Below, one piece after another: positions 7,961 through 17,883 of a stretch of DNA of 64,000 nucleotides. The notes under the pieces were generated by a model, which was given only the letters and a program-made list of their open reading frames with translations, was not told the DNA's origin and ran no database searches. This DNA is from Pseudosulfitobacter sp. DSM 107133 (GTDB taxonomy: Bacteria > Pseudomonadota > Alphaproteobacteria > Rhodobacterales > Rhodobacteraceae), in NCBI RefSeq assembly GCF_022788695.1, contig NZ_CP085154.1:496001-560000 (forward strand). Reading direction: 5' to 3'. The position numbers and the translations under genes were made by a program. Every line of letters starts with the position of its first letter. Positions within the stretch are counted from its first letter, which is position 1.

Positions 7961-9451
7961 ATGTCCTATCTGATTTCCAGACGTTTCTTTTTGTCCGCGA
8001 GCGCGGCAACCCTTGCCACAGGGGCGGTTGCCGATGCGCCCGACGGTTCGCTGCGCCCGCGCCTGCGGGGCAAGGGCTTTGCCAAAAAGGCAGTTGCCCA
8101 GCCCGAGGTCATTGTGGCCGACGCCAAACTGGGCGGGCAGGTGTGTTTTGCGGTGGCCGATGCCAAGACCGGCCTGCGGCTGGAGGCGATGAACCCGCAA
8201 ACCGGCACGCCGCCGGCGAGCACGGCCAAAGCGATCACCGCGCTTTATGCGCTGGACGTGCTGGGGGGTGATCACCGGTTTGAAACGCAGGTTGTTGCGA
8301 CGGGCACCGTGTCGGATGGTGTTGTTGCGGGCGATCTGGTGCTGCTGGGGGGCGGCGATCCCAGTCTGGACACAAACGGGCTGGCGACGCTGGCGGCCAA
8401 CGTCAAGGCGGCGGGCATCCGCGAGGTGCGCGGCGATCTGGTGATCTATGACGGAGGGCTTGTGAATGTCTCCACGATTGATCCCGATCAACCGGCCCAT
8501 GTCGGGTACAGCCCTGCTGTTTCGGGCATCGCGCTGAATTACAACCGGGTGCATTTCGAGTGGAAGCGCAGCGGCGGAAAATACGCCGTGACGATGGATG
8601 CGCGGTCTGATAAATACCGCCCCGCTGTGGCCGTCGCGCAGATGCGCATCGCAGACCGGTCGGCCCCGGTCTATACCTATGCGGAAAGCAAGGGGCGCGA
8701 CGACTGGACCGTGGCCAAGGCCGCGCTGGGCTCTGGGGGCGCGCGTTGGCTGCCGGTGCGCAAGCCGGGGCTTTACGCAGGCGATGTGTTTCGCACCATG
8801 TTGCGGTCGCAAGGCATCGTGGTGCCTGCCGCCAAGGTGACTGGCATGCGTCCGTCGGGGCAGGTTGTGGCACGGCTGTTCAGCGATGATTTGCGCGTGC
8901 TGTTGAAGGACATGTTGAAATATTCCACCAACCTGACCGCCGAGATGGTCGGGCTGGCGGCCACCGTCAAGCGCGGCGTCACGCCGGTGACGCTAAGGGA
9001 CTCGGCTGCGGCGATGAACGACTGGGCGCAGCAGGTTCTGGGCGTTCAAGGCATCGCATTGGTGGACCATTCGGGCCTGAGCGAGGACAGCCGGGTAACG
9101 GCTGACGGCATGGTCGGGGCCTTGGTCAAAGTTTACGCCAACAATGAATTGCGCCCGCTGTTAAAAGAAATTCCGCTGCGCGATGCCAAGGGGCGGCCAA
9201 TAAAATCGGGGCCGATTTCGGTGCATGCCAAGACGGGCACGTTGAATTTTGTCTCGGGGTTGGCGGGCTATATGACGGCGCATGACGGAACGGTCATGGC
9301 GTTTTCGATCTATGCCGCAGATGAGCCGCGCCGCGCCAAGCTGACAAAGGCGCAGCGCGAGCGGCCCGAAGGGGCAAGGTGGTACAACGGGCGTGCCAAG
9401 AACATGCAGCAGGATCTGATCGAACGCTGGGGTGCGCTGTACGGAAGCTGA
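7961..9451 (+). CDS. dacB: D-alanyl-D-alanine carboxypeptidase/endopeptidase (PBP4-type)
   Basis: A periplasmic S13-family enzyme that trims and opens peptidoglycan crosslinks. All three active-site motifs are present: STAK (Ser87, Lys90), YSTN in the KYSTNLTAEM stretch, and HAKTGTL near residue 425. The N-terminus MSYLISRRFFLSASAATLATG looks like a Tat signal, which fixes the start; longer in-frame versions would bury it. The 496 residues fit the family. It is divergent from the EamA transporter. Confidence 0.93.
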   Translation: MSYLISRRFFLSASAATLATGAVADAPDGSLRPRLRGKGFAKKAVAQPEVIVADAKLGGQVCFAVADAKTGLRLEAMNPQTGTPPASTAKAITALYALDVLGGDHRFETQVVATGTVSDGVVAGDLVLLGGGDPSLDTNGLATLAANVKAAGIREVRGDLVIYDGGLVNVSTIDPDQPAHVGYSPAVSGIALNYNRVHFEWKRSGGKYAVTMDARSDKYRPAVAVAQMRIADRSAPVYTYAESKGRDDWTVAKAALGSGGARWLPVRKPGLYAGDVFRTMLRSQGIVVPAAKVTGMRPSGQVVARLFSDDLRVLLKDMLKYSTNLTAEMVGLAATVKRGVTPVTLRDSAAAMNDWAQQVLGVQGIALVDHSGLSEDSRVTADGMVGALVKVYANNELRPLLKEIPLRDAKGRPIKSGPISVHAKTGTLNFVSGLAGYMTAHDGTVMAFSIYAADEPRRAKLTKAQRERPEGARWYNGRAKNMQQDLIERWGALYGS

Positions 9452-9452
9452 T

Positions 9453-9854
9453 TTATAACGTCATGTGCCGCGCCCGTGCACCGCGTTCGATGGCTGCTGC
9501 ATGCAGGCGGTCGAGGTTCAGCTCGTAGCGGATTTCCTCGAGCAGGCGCAGTTCGCCATCGCTGAGGTGTCCGTTCGAGGCCGCAACATCGCAGGCCAGA
9601 GCGTAGGAGGTTTCGAACAGACGCTCGGGCAATGCCTCGCGTACCAGACCAAAGAGCGCGTCCAGCCCGTCCTCTTCGTCGAACAGGTCCAACACGACCT
9701 GACTGACGGTCGACAGACGGTCAACGTCATAGTCGGCAAAGACGGGCAGGTTGTTGATGGCCGAGTTGATCTTGATCAGTTCGGCGGTATCCATTTTCGA
9801 ATCCGATGCGGAAACGGCGATCATCACGGCGACCAGCGCGTCCTGTTCGGTCAT
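9453..9854 (-). CDS. TerB-like protein
   Basis: 133 residues forming an all-helical TerB-type domain: acidic helices with the pattern MIAVSASDSKMDTAELIKI near the start and CDVAASNGHLSDGELRLLEEI near the end. The two repeated acidic Ser/Asp loops resemble metal-binding TerB/DjlA N-terminal modules. The MTEQDALVAV start is chosen because the sequence before it looks non-coding. It converges with dacB, leaving one base between them. The role is unknown; many stand-alone homologues are unrelated to tellurite. Confidence 0.78.
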   Translation of the reverse strand: MTEQDALVAVMIAVSASDSKMDTAELIKINSAINNLPVFADYDVDRLSTVSQVVLDLFDEEDGLDALFGLVREALPERLFETSYALACDVAASNGHLSDGELRLLEEIRYELNLDRLHAAAIERGARARHMTL

Positions 9855-9995
9855 TGAATGCTGGGTGTCTTGGGGCACGGGCACCGTCCTTTGGTCTGCG
9901 TGTTGCAGGTGCAGAATATTGACGCGCTTGCCTTTGCACAATAGGTAGCGGCGGGATTGCGCGGTTATGCGCGACCGATGTTAAGGATATATGAC

Positions 9996-11579
9996 ATGGC
10001 GAAAATGACGGAAGCTGGCATGACCAGCAAAGCGTGGCCTTTCGAAGAAGCGCGCCGCATCCTCAAACGCTATGAAAAGGCGCCGCCCGAAAAGGGATAT
10101 GTGCTGTTTGAAACCGGCTATGGTCCCAGCGGCCTGCCGCATATCGGCACCTTTGGCGAGGTGGCGCGGACCACGATGATCCGCCGTGCCTTTCAGGAAA
10201 TCAGCGACATCCCGACGCGGCTGATCTGTTTTTCGGACGATCTGGACGGGATGCGCAAGGTGCCGGGCAACGTGCCGAACCCTGATGCATTGCAGGAACA
10301 TCTGCAAAAGCCGCTGACATCGGTGCCGGACCCCTTCGAGAAATTCGAAAGCTTTGGCCACCACAACAACGCGATGCTGCGCCGGTTTCTGGACACCTTC
10401 GGGTTTGAATACGAGTTCATCTCGGCCACGGAATTCTATGCCTCGGGCAAGTTCGACGAGGTGCTGTTGCGCGCCGCCGAGAAGTACGACGAGATCATGG
10501 CGGTGATGCTGAAAAGCCTGCGCGAAGAGCGTCAGCAGACCTATTCGATCTTCCTGCCGATCCACCCGGAAACGGGGCGGGTTCTGTATGTGCCGATGAA
10601 GAATGTGAACGCCGCCGAGGGCACGATTACTTTTGACGATCCTGAAACCGGCACCGAAATGACCCTGCCGCTGACCGGCGGCAATGTGAAGTTGCAGTGG
10701 AAGCCTGATTTTGGTGCGCGCTGGGCCGCTCTTGAAGTTGATTTCGAGATGTATGGCAAGGATCACAGCACCAACACGCCAATCTATGACAGCATCTGCC
10801 GCATTCTGGGGTGGAAAGCGCCCGAGCATTTCACTTACGAGCTGTTTCTGGACGAGAACGGTCAGAAGATTTCCAAATCTTCCGGCAACGGTGTCAGCAT
10901 CGACGCATGGCTGACCTATGCCAGCGCCGAAAGTCTGTCGTATTTCATGTACCAAAAGCCGAAGACGGCCAAGCGGATGCATTTCGACGTGATCCCCAAG
11001 GCGGTGGATGAATACCACCAGCAATTGCGGGCCTATGTGGATCAGGACGACAAGGCGCGGCTGAACAACCCCGTGTGGCACATCCACGGCGGGGACGTGC
11101 CCGAGTCCAAGATGCTGGTGCCGTTCTCGATGCTGTTGAATCTGGCGTCGGTGTCGCAGGCCGAGGACAAGGACCAGCTGTGGGGCTTTATCCAGCGGTA
11201 CGCGCCTGATGCGACGCCGCAAAGCAACCCGGATATGGATCAGGCCGCAGGCTTTGCCGTGCGCTATTTCAACGACTTCGTGAAACCCAAGCGCACCTTC
11301 CGCCTGCCCACCGACCTTGAGCGCGAGGCGCTGGAGGCGTTGCGGGACGAGTTGAAGGCCTATGATGGCGCGCTGGACGACGAGGCGCTGCAATCCATCG
11401 TTTATGCGGTAGGCCGTGACCGGTTCGACCCGCTGCGCGCGTGGTTCACGGCGCTGTACGAGGTGTTGCTGGGCGCAAGTCAGGGGCCGCGGTTTGGCGG
11501 GTTCATCGCGCTGTATGGTGTCGAAGAAACCGTGACGTTGATTGATCAGGCCCTGGCGGGCGCATTGGTCAAAGGCTGA
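9996..11579 (+). CDS. lysS: Lysyl-tRNA synthetase, class I
   Basis: It charges tRNA-Lys. The Rossmann-fold HIGH-like motif is PHIGTFG at residues 48-54 and the KMSKS-like motif is KISKSSGNG near residue 290. This is the class I enzyme found in archaea and many alphaproteobacteria, unrelated to class II LysRS. An AAGGAT ribosome-binding site eight bases before the MAKMTEAG methionine supports this start (527 residues); a further in-frame start eight codons on is possible. It stands alone on the plus strand. Confidence 0.95.
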   Translation: MAKMTEAGMTSKAWPFEEARRILKRYEKAPPEKGYVLFETGYGPSGLPHIGTFGEVARTTMIRRAFQEISDIPTRLICFSDDLDGMRKVPGNVPNPDALQEHLQKPLTSVPDPFEKFESFGHHNNAMLRRFLDTFGFEYEFISATEFYASGKFDEVLLRAAEKYDEIMAVMLKSLREERQQTYSIFLPIHPETGRVLYVPMKNVNAAEGTITFDDPETGTEMTLPLTGGNVKLQWKPDFGARWAALEVDFEMYGKDHSTNTPIYDSICRILGWKAPEHFTYELFLDENGQKISKSSGNGVSIDAWLTYASAESLSYFMYQKPKTAKRMHFDVIPKAVDEYHQQLRAYVDQDDKARLNNPVWHIHGGDVPESKMLVPFSMLLNLASVSQAEDKDQLWGFIQRYAPDATPQSNPDMDQAAGFAVRYFNDFVKPKRTFRLPTDLEREALEALRDELKAYDGALDDEALQSIVYAVGRDRFDPLRAWFTALYEVLLGASQGPRFGGFIALYGVEETVTLIDQALAGALVKG

Positions 11580-11675
11580 GCATTGCAGAAATGCGGGCGG
11601 GGTCGATCCTGTCCGCATTTTGCCGTTTGAAAAATCTGCGCTACCTTACCTCGGGTGTTCATAATGAGGTAAGCC

Positions 11676-12077
11676 ATGTTGAGATTTATTCTGTCTGCCC
11701 TGATTGCCCTGACCTTATCCCTGCCGGCAGCGGCACAAGACGCGGGGATCAAAGACACGATCAGCCGCCAGATCGAAGCCTTTCAGGCCGATGACTTTGA
11801 TCAGGCGTTCGGGTTCGCCAGCCCGTCGCTGCAAAGCATGTTCCGGACGCCGGATAATTTCCGCCAGATGGTCACCCAAGGCTATCCGATGGTGTGGCGC
11901 CCCGCGCAGATTGAATATCTGGACCAGCGCACCGAGGATGGAACGGTGTTTCAAAAGGTCTTGATCACCGATCAAAAGGGCGGGGTGCATGTTCTGGATT
12001 ACCGGATGCTGCAAACCGAAGACGGCTGGAAAATCAACGGTGTGACCCTGCTGGACAGCAGCGCGGTTGCCGTCTGA
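11676..12077 (+). CDS. Exported DUF4864 protein
   Basis: 133 residues with a clear Sec signal peptide (MLRFILSALIALTLSLPAAAQ, cleavage after AAA or AQ). A small alpha/beta domain follows with QIEAFQADDFDQAFGFASP and VLDYRMLQTEDGWKINGV, the pattern of DUF4864, which is related to the NTF2-like fold. It is probably periplasmic. No function is known. The gene stands alone after lysS. Confidence 0.88.
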   Translation: MLRFILSALIALTLSLPAAAQDAGIKDTISRQIEAFQADDFDQAFGFASPSLQSMFRTPDNFRQMVTQGYPMVWRPAQIEYLDQRTEDGTVFQKVLITDQKGGVHVLDYRMLQTEDGWKINGVTLLDSSAVAV

Positions 12078-12233
12078 GCCAGCCCCCACCGTGACGGTGC
12101 TGTGAGGCACTGTTAATCCTGTGTTGATACATCCTGCTGCCGGAACGGGTGGCATCGCCCCTGTCAGGTCAACACCGGCGTTTGCATAGGGTCATTCGGG
12201 CCATGTGACGCGCTGCGGGAAAGGGTGATATTT

Positions 12234-14519
12234 ATGAATAAGGCAATTACCGATGGCGTGCTGTTTATGCCGCCGCCGTTTGCAAACGGTCTGGATGTAT
12301 ATTCCAGCGGCGACGGCACGCCGGGGTCCGACACATATGCCGGTGCAGGCAATGCGGCTTTTGTTCCGGCCGATCAGGATTTTGCCGGCTGTCTTGAGAT
12401 TCAGAAAAACACCTCGACGACCAAGCTGCGCTATATGGGCGAAACCCCGATGCTGCCGGGGTGCTATCTGCGCGTTACCGTGCGGGTCAAGGCGGTCAGT
12501 GGCAACCTGCCCTCGGTGCGGGTGGCGGGCTATGCGGCGGCGGCAGGCGGGGGCAATGTACCGGGGGTGGACCAGACCGGCGACAGCGTCGCGCTGACCA
12601 CCTACGGCGAGGTTGTCGAGGTGAGCGCGATCATCGGCACCGGCGCGCGCACCGGCGTCGATATGGTCTGGGGCACGCAAGCGATCTATGGCCACTTCGG
12701 GCTGGACCTGACGGGGCCGAACGGTGGCGTGGTGCGCATTGATGACATCGTGATCGAGGATATTACGGCGGTCTTTCTGCGTGACATGCTGGCGCAGGTG
12801 GACGTGCGCGATTATGGCGCGATTGGCGATGGGACGACCGACGACAGCGCCGCCTTTGATGCGGCCAATGCCGCCGCCAACGGGCGTGAGGTTCTGGTGC
12901 CGGCAGGTGTCTACCGGCTGAACAGCGATGTGACCTTTGACACCCATGTGAAATTCGAAGGGTCGGTCAGCATGCCGGTCGAGGCGGTCCTGTTGCTGCG
13001 CCGTGATTTTCACCTGCCCGCCTATATCGACGCCTTCGAGGACGAAGAGGAAGCGTTCAAGAAGGCCTTTCAGGCGTTGCTGAACAACGCCGATCATGAA
13101 TCGCTGGACATGGGCGGGCGCAAGGTGGCGGTGACGGCGCCGATCGACATGATTGCGACCGTGCCCAGCAAGACCAGCTATGCCACCCGCCGGATCATCC
13201 GCAATGGTCAGTTTGAAGCCTCTGGCACCGCGCCGTGGGCGACCGAAACCACCACCTCGCAGGCAACGTATAACCCTGCCAATGCCACCCGTCTGGACAA
13301 TGTGGTCAACGTTGCCAACATCCAGGTTGGCAGTCTGGTCGAGGGCAATGGCGTGGGCCGCGAGGTGTATGTGCGTGCCAAGAACGTGGCCCAGCAAAGC
13401 ATCACCCTGTCGAACCCGTTGTATGATGCGGACGGCACGCAAAACTTTACCTTCCGGCGGTTCAAATACCTGCTGGATTTCAGCGGCTTCTCCAGCCTTG
13501 CCAAATTCGGTCTGGATGGGATCGAATTCCAGTGCAACAACGTTTGCTCGGGCATTCTGCTGCCGGAATCAGGGCTGATCTTTACGGTTCAGGATTGTTT
13601 CATTTCGCGCCCCAAGGATCGCGGCATCACCTCGCATGCCAGCGGTTGTCAGGGCATGATCATCGACCGTTGCCAGTTCCTGTCTTCAGAGGACGGCGCC
13701 GATGTGGCCGACCGCGTGTCCATCGGGTTCAACACCAATGCGAACGACGTGAAAATCCGCAACAACCGCGCCACCAAGTTCCGTCATTGGGCGGTGATCG
13801 GCGGCGGGTCTTCGGTGATTATCGGGAACCATTTCTTTCAGGGTGACGGTGTCAACGGCGGCATCCGCAGCGCCGGCATCGTGATGGCGAAACCGCACAG
13901 CTCGGCGGTGATTTCGGCCAACTATATCGACAACTGCTTTATAGAATGGACCAACGAGCACGATCCGGCACCGGAGTTCAGTTCCGAATTCTCGTTCAGT
14001 GCGCTGTCGATTACCGGCAACACGTTCCTGTCGGGCAATGTGGCTCCCTGGTTCAGCTATATCGTCGTCAAACCCCATGGAGCGGGGCATTTTCTGTCGG
14101 GGGTTTCAATCACGGCCAACAAATTCCGCTCGATCAGTGGCAATATCGACAGGGTCGAACGTGTCGATACCTCGTTCGCAGATCTGGATCGCAGCCGGTT
14201 CAAGGATCTCGAATTTCACGGCAACTCGTTCCACAATGTCACCACGCCGGTGTCCAATCCCCTGCGCCTGCGTCACGGCGAGGCAAACACAGCGCAGACA
14301 TGGGTGATCGACACCAATGGCGAACTGCCCTTTGAAGGGTGGGCCAAGCAGGTTGTCAGCATCGCCGCACATGGTCGGCTGCGCAACGACAACAACGTGA
14401 CCCGGTTCGACATGCCCTATACCGATCCCGAACAGGGTCCGAACCGGGATCAGGTGCATCTGGGCTGGGACCAGCCGATGAAAGGAACGGTGAATCTGGC
14501 TGTGCGCATGGACAACTAA
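12234..14519 (+). CDS. Right-handed beta-helix protein, pectate-lyase-3 type
   Basis: 761 residues. A lectin/CBM-like N-terminal region (to about 180) precedes a pectate-lyase-3/GH28-like segment beginning VDVRDYGAIGDGTTDDSAAF. A long parallel beta-helix region with repeated GN-F-type turns follows, around residues 430-660. Such proteins bind or cleave polysaccharide, or serve as phage/prophage tail spikes. There is no signal peptide, so export would need another route. The start follows AAAGGG at 8-base spacing; a GTG three codons earlier is less likely. No phage genes surround it. The catalytic residues cannot be assigned. Confidence 0.82.
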   Translation: MNKAITDGVLFMPPPFANGLDVYSSGDGTPGSDTYAGAGNAAFVPADQDFAGCLEIQKNTSTTKLRYMGETPMLPGCYLRVTVRVKAVSGNLPSVRVAGYAAAAGGGNVPGVDQTGDSVALTTYGEVVEVSAIIGTGARTGVDMVWGTQAIYGHFGLDLTGPNGGVVRIDDIVIEDITAVFLRDMLAQVDVRDYGAIGDGTTDDSAAFDAANAAANGREVLVPAGVYRLNSDVTFDTHVKFEGSVSMPVEAVLLLRRDFHLPAYIDAFEDEEEAFKKAFQALLNNADHESLDMGGRKVAVTAPIDMIATVPSKTSYATRRIIRNGQFEASGTAPWATETTTSQATYNPANATRLDNVVNVANIQVGSLVEGNGVGREVYVRAKNVAQQSITLSNPLYDADGTQNFTFRRFKYLLDFSGFSSLAKFGLDGIEFQCNNVCSGILLPESGLIFTVQDCFISRPKDRGITSHASGCQGMIIDRCQFLSSEDGADVADRVSIGFNTNANDVKIRNNRATKFRHWAVIGGGSSVIIGNHFFQGDGVNGGIRSAGIVMAKPHSSAVISANYIDNCFIEWTNEHDPAPEFSSEFSFSALSITGNTFLSGNVAPWFSYIVVKPHGAGHFLSGVSITANKFRSISGNIDRVERVDTSFADLDRSRFKDLEFHGNSFHNVTTPVSNPLRLRHGEANTAQTWVIDTNGELPFEGWAKQVVSIAAHGRLRNDNNVTRFDMPYTDPEQGPNRDQVHLGWDQPMKGTVNLAVRMDN

Positions 14520-14543
14520 AAGTCCCGATCGCGCATCCAGGTA

Positions 14544-14575
14544 CAAGGCCCGCGCCCCCTCCGGTGCGGGCCTTG
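14544..14575. terminator. Hairpin between convergent genes
   Basis: CAAGGCCCGC at 14544-14553 pairs perfectly with GCGGGCCTTG at 14566-14575 around a 12-nt loop. It lies between the stops of the beta-helix gene and the convergent outer-membrane protein gene. It has no long U-tract but is well placed to end transcription from both sides. Confidence 0.6.
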
Positions 14576-14587
14576 TGACGTGCGCGG

Positions 14588-15256
14588 TCAGAATTCACGC
14601 CACAGGCCCAGCTTGATGCCATAGCGGGTTGTGTGGCTTCGGGCGGCCTCGACCCCGACCAGATAGCTGAATTTGCCGCGTTTCGGGGTGTAGATGTAAG
14701 AGGGTGAAAAAGTTGTGGAGGTATAGCCCAGACTGTCCGCGCTCCAGAACACCTGCACCATTGTCTTGCTGCGTTCGCTGAACGTCAGGCCCGCAACGGT
14801 GTCGATCTTTAACGTGCGCCGGGTGGTGGCAAAATCCCATCGCAGGGCTGTTTCGACCCCCAGCCATCCGTCGTATGCGCCCAGCTTGAACGGGCGGCCA
14901 TAGCTTAGGCCCAGACCGGCCAAGGGCCGGGGGCTGGCCCCGTCGAACCTTGCGCCCATTGCCAGTTCATAGGCCCAAAGCGACTGTTTGCCTCCGAATG
15001 GCAGGGCACGGCGGGCAAATACGAAAGCGGTGCCAGACTGCCCGAGCCCGGACATGGTCATATCCAGGTTCAGCCCGACGGTGGTTTGCGCTGTCAGCCC
15101 GTATTCGAAATAGAAACTGCTTTTGGTTTCCATCTGGTCTGTCAGCATGGAGGAGGTGGCCGTGAATCCGCGCCCCTTGTCACGCAGCCATGCCCCCGCC
15201 CCTGCGGGCGCAGCGGCAAGACTGGCGCAAAAACAGATGGCGATCCACAGACGCAT
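14588..15256 (-). CDS. Putative outer-membrane beta-barrel protein
   Basis: 222 residues with a signal peptide (MRLWIAICFCASLAAAPAGAGA). Alternating amphipathic strands follow and the terminal residue is Phe (LGLWREF), the usual outer-membrane sorting signal. Gly/aromatic-rich strands such as SSFYFEYGLTAQTTVGLNLD suggest a small barrel of eight to ten strands. I do not recognise a named family. It converges with the beta-helix gene and could be co-transcribed with the small gene upstream. Confidence 0.75.
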   Translation of the reverse strand: MRLWIAICFCASLAAAPAGAGAWLRDKGRGFTATSSMLTDQMETKSSFYFEYGLTAQTTVGLNLDMTMSGLGQSGTAFVFARRALPFGGKQSLWAYELAMGARFDGASPRPLAGLGLSYGRPFKLGAYDGWLGVETALRWDFATTRRTLKIDTVAGLTFSERSKTMVQVFWSADSLGYTSTTFSPSYIYTPKRGKFSYLVGVEAARSHTTRYGIKLGLWREF

Positions 15257-15335
15257 AACGGTCCTCTTACTGGACCATCAGAGTGGCGCGACGTGGTTAA
15301 CAACAGGTTACGAGGGGCGCGTTCCGGTTAAGATC

Positions 15336-15521
15336 CTAGATCTGCGCCGCACGCCCGCGCGGCCCGGCAATCAGCCAGGCGATAAAGCCAAGCACCGGCA
15401 ACAGCAGGATGACAATGGTCCAGATGACCTTGGAACCGGTGGATGCCGAGGAGGTGAGCGTTTGGTAAATCGCATAGATATCGGCGATCAGAACCAGCAA
15501 GCCGACGAATGAATAACCCAT
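15336..15521 (-). CDS. Small membrane protein, PLDc_N type
   Basis: 61 residues with two hydrophobic helices (about residues 3-19 and 32-52), a Trp-Thr-Ile turn (KVIWTIVILLLPVLGFIAWL) and a basic tail GPRGRAAQI. This is the pattern of the phospholipase D N-terminal membrane domain (PF13396) that also occurs as a stand-alone small protein. AAGGA eight bases upstream fixes the start at MGYSFVGL. It probably sits in the inner membrane. Its function is unknown. Confidence 0.82.
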   Translation of the reverse strand: MGYSFVGLLVLIADIYAIYQTLTSSASTGSKVIWTIVILLLPVLGFIAWLIAGPRGRAAQI

Positions 15522-15592
15522 GATATAGTCCTTTCGATGAGCGGTGTGATTTCTGGTGACCCAACCGCCGAACCGTCCAGATGGTTCCCTTG

Positions 15593-15607
15593 GGGTCCAG
15601 ACCCTAA
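15593..15607. repeat. GGGTCCAGACCCTAA motif, copy 1
   Basis: A near-palindromic 15-mer located between the divergent PLDc_N-type and hemerythrin genes. The same 15 bases occur at 24730-24744, and the first 13 form the right end of the nested-repeat element at 35459-35808. Confidence 0.6.
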
Positions 15608-15704
15608 TCGCAGCAGCGGGGCGGCCATCTGTCTTGCGTGGACGCAGGGCGCCAGTGCAGTGGCGCACGTTGAGCGTGCCTTGACGCCGTGTTAGATCAC
15701 GCCC

Positions 15705-16256
15705 ATGAAACACCGGATCGACCCTTTGGCGCTGGATCAGCGCGACAGCCTTCCCGACAGCTTGCGCGTGCTGGCCGATGCCTATCCGCGCGGGCAGTGG
15801 GAAAAGCACGAGAACTTCAACCAGATGATCCAGTTCTGGATGCAGCGGCACATGATGTTCCGCCAGTTGGTGACGCTGTTGAACAAGGACGCCGAAAACC
15901 TGATGGACCGCAAGATCGGGTTCAACGATTACGCCCCGCGCCTGTCACACTATGCGGGGGCATTGCTGAACGAATTGCACGGGCACCACCACATTGAAGA
16001 CGCCCATTACTTTCCGCAGCTGATCACGCTGGATCGCCGGATTGAAAAGGCCTTCGATCTGCTGGAAAGCGACCATCAGGCGATGGACGGGCTGCTGCAC
16101 GGCATGGCAAACGGTGCCAACGCGGTGCTGCAAGGCGGAGAGATCGGCACGTTCCGCGACACGCTGACCGGCTTTGGCACGCTGCTGGAACGGCACCTGA
16201 CCGACGAGGAAGACATCGTCGTGCCGGTGGTGCTGGAGACGGGGTTTCAGGGGTAG
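15705..16256 (+). CDS. Hemerythrin-domain protein
   Basis: A 183-residue four-helix protein with the His/Glu pattern of a hemerythrin-like di-iron or metal-binding bundle: LHGHHHIEDAHYFP near residue 92, LESDHQAMDGLLH near 122 and LERHLTDEEDIVVPV near 165. Such proteins sense or store oxygen or iron, or protect against nitric oxide and peroxide. No extra domain is present, so it is a single-domain cytoplasmic protein. It diverges from the PLDc_N-type gene, and the IS110 element follows it. Confidence 0.85.
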   Translation: MKHRIDPLALDQRDSLPDSLRVLADAYPRGQWEKHENFNQMIQFWMQRHMMFRQLVTLLNKDAENLMDRKIGFNDYAPRLSHYAGALLNELHGHHHIEDAHYFPQLITLDRRIEKAFDLLESDHQAMDGLLHGMANGANAVLQGGEIGTFRDTLTGFGTLLERHLTDEEDIVVPVVLETGFQG

Positions 16257-16469
16257 GGCGAAGGTCGTGCATTTTTGACCTGAACCGGTCCTTCGACGCA
16301 AAGTGTGCGATGGTCCGGTGTGCTGGACGCAGCCGACCTTCGCAAAGCCGCGCAGCGTCGGGCCGTGGTGCGGCGATCCGACCGTAGTGCTGGGCACTTT
16401 ATGGCAGCCTAGCACATTCGAGCTACCTGTCAGGCACTACAGAAGCCAAATCGCCGTGCCGGCGGACGG

Positions 16470-16690
16470 CCCGTCATGTCGAAGACATGCCTGAGGCATG
16501 ATGCGCGGCGGCCTGCGGCCTTGTCTCAGACTTTCCGTGGCTCTTCTGCGAAGGTGGAGCCGGTGCCAGCCACCTTTTGGATCGCAGGCACCGGCGACGG
16601 GTGGATCGTCTGCGGCCAGGTCTTCGAGGACCGTAATCAAGTGAGATCGCCCGTCGTCTTCGCATGAGGCCTGAACGGATACGCAGCAGC
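16470..16690 (+). ncRNA. Candidate IS110 bridge RNA in the left-end leader
   Basis: The leader before the transposase can fold into several stems. CATGTC at 16475-16480 pairs with GACATG at 16484-16489, CATGCC at 16486-16491 pairs with GGCATG at 16495-16500, and a nine-base stem joins GCCGGTGCC (16559-16567) to GGCACCGGC (16587-16595) across a 19-nt loop. IS110-group elements are known to encode a bridge RNA upstream of the recombinase, with target- and donor-binding loops. The boundaries here are guesses. Confidence 0.45.
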
Positions 16691-16719
16691 TCACAGGCTC
16701 TGCACGACAAGCAAAGGAC

Positions 16720-17664
16720 ATGACGAAGATGATCAACGATACCATCGGCATCGACATCTCGAAAGCGCATCTTGACGCGCACCGGCTCAGCACCGCAACC
16801 CACGCCCGGTTCGACAATACCGCGACAGGCCTGCGCGCCTTCGAGCGCTGGTTGGGGCAGACAACGCCGGAGCGCGTGGTCTTCGAGCCCACCGGCCCCT
16901 ACCACCGACGCCTCGAGAGCCATTTCTCAGGCCGCCTGCCGCTCGTCAAGGTGAACCCGCTGCAGGCCCGCCGCTTCGCGCAGGCCCACGGCACACGCGC
17001 TAAGACCGACGCGGTCGATGCCCGCATGCTCGCGCTCATGGGGCGCGCGCTGGAGCTGGTTCCGGACCAGCCAACCGACCCCAAACAGCGTGAAATCAAG
17101 GAGTTGCATGTCGCCCGCACCGGGCTGGTGCGGGATCGTACCGCGCTGATGAACCGCCTTGGCACGCAACAGCTCGACGTGACCCGCCGCCTGACCCGGG
17201 CACGCCTGCGTCAGGTCAACCACCAGATCGACAGGCTTAACGCCGAAATCGAACGGCGAAACCGCGATTGCCCGGAACGCGCCAGGGCAATCGGCATTCT
17301 CACCTCGATCCCCGGGATCGGTGCCATCACCGCACGGGCGCTGCTCAGCGAATGCCCCGAGATCGGCACTCTGGGGTCAAAGCAGATCGCGGCGCTCGCA
17401 GGTCTCGCGCCGATCACGTGTCAGTCCGGTCAGTGGAGCGGAAAGGCCCACATCCAGGGCGGGCGCAGGCTCCTGCGCGAGAGCCTGTTCATGCCCGCCC
17501 TCGTCGCCATGAAGCGAAACCCCGATCTGAGCCAGAAATACGATGCCCTCAGAGCCGCCGGAAAACCCCACAAGGTCGCGCTCGCCGTCCTCATGCGAAA
17601 ACTCCTGATCCTCGCAAACACTCTCATAAGCGAAAACAGAGAATGGACACCAAAACACCCTTGA
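16720..17664 (+). CDS. IS110-family transposase (bridge-RNA-guided recombinase type)
   Basis: A 314-residue recombinase with an N-terminal DEDD RuvC-like domain starting GIDISKAHLDAHR, and a C-terminal transposase_20 domain beginning SIPGIGAITARALLSECPE. The Tnp domain contains the conserved GLAPITCQSGQWSGK stretch, whose Ser is the likely nucleophile. The protein appears full length, so the element may still be active. A second methionine three codons in is an alternative start. It mediates insertion and excision guided by an RNA encoded in the element. Confidence 0.93.
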   Translation: MTKMINDTIGIDISKAHLDAHRLSTATHARFDNTATGLRAFERWLGQTTPERVVFEPTGPYHRRLESHFSGRLPLVKVNPLQARRFAQAHGTRAKTDAVDARMLALMGRALELVPDQPTDPKQREIKELHVARTGLVRDRTALMNRLGTQQLDVTRRLTRARLRQVNHQIDRLNAEIERRNRDCPERARAIGILTSIPGIGAITARALLSECPEIGTLGSKQIAALAGLAPITCQSGQWSGKAHIQGGRRLLRESLFMPALVAMKRNPDLSQKYDALRAAGKPHKVALAVLMRKLLILANTLISENREWTPKHP

Positions 17665-17883
17665 CCAAGACGGATACTTGATTCCGCGCAAAAAGGACAA
17701 GCGGAAAAGATTCGTTCCTGACTTCGCTGCATTTTCCATGAATGACGGTTTAGCTCAGGCTCATCCTCCCCGTTCGCATGGCCTGCGTCGATCTGACCGT
17801 CGGGTGGCATGGGGAAACAGCTACACCAGCTTTGAGTCAGCGACGGGACGCAAACGCCGGTTTTGCCTGGCCTCTGACAGCCC

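Larger units (their letters stand above)
16430..17700 (+). mobile_element. IS110-family insertion sequence (ends approximate)
   Basis: An IS110 transposase gene preceded by a long non-coding leader and followed by a short tail, inserted between the hemerythrin gene and uvrB. IS110 elements lack obvious terminal inverted repeats, so the ends given are estimates from the limits of the structured leader and the transposase. No second copy lies in this window. Confidence 0.7.

Noticed and set aside
9981..11618. Long minus-strand open frame opposite lysS
   Set aside because: It is an antisense shadow; lysS has the synthetase motifs and a ribosome-binding site.
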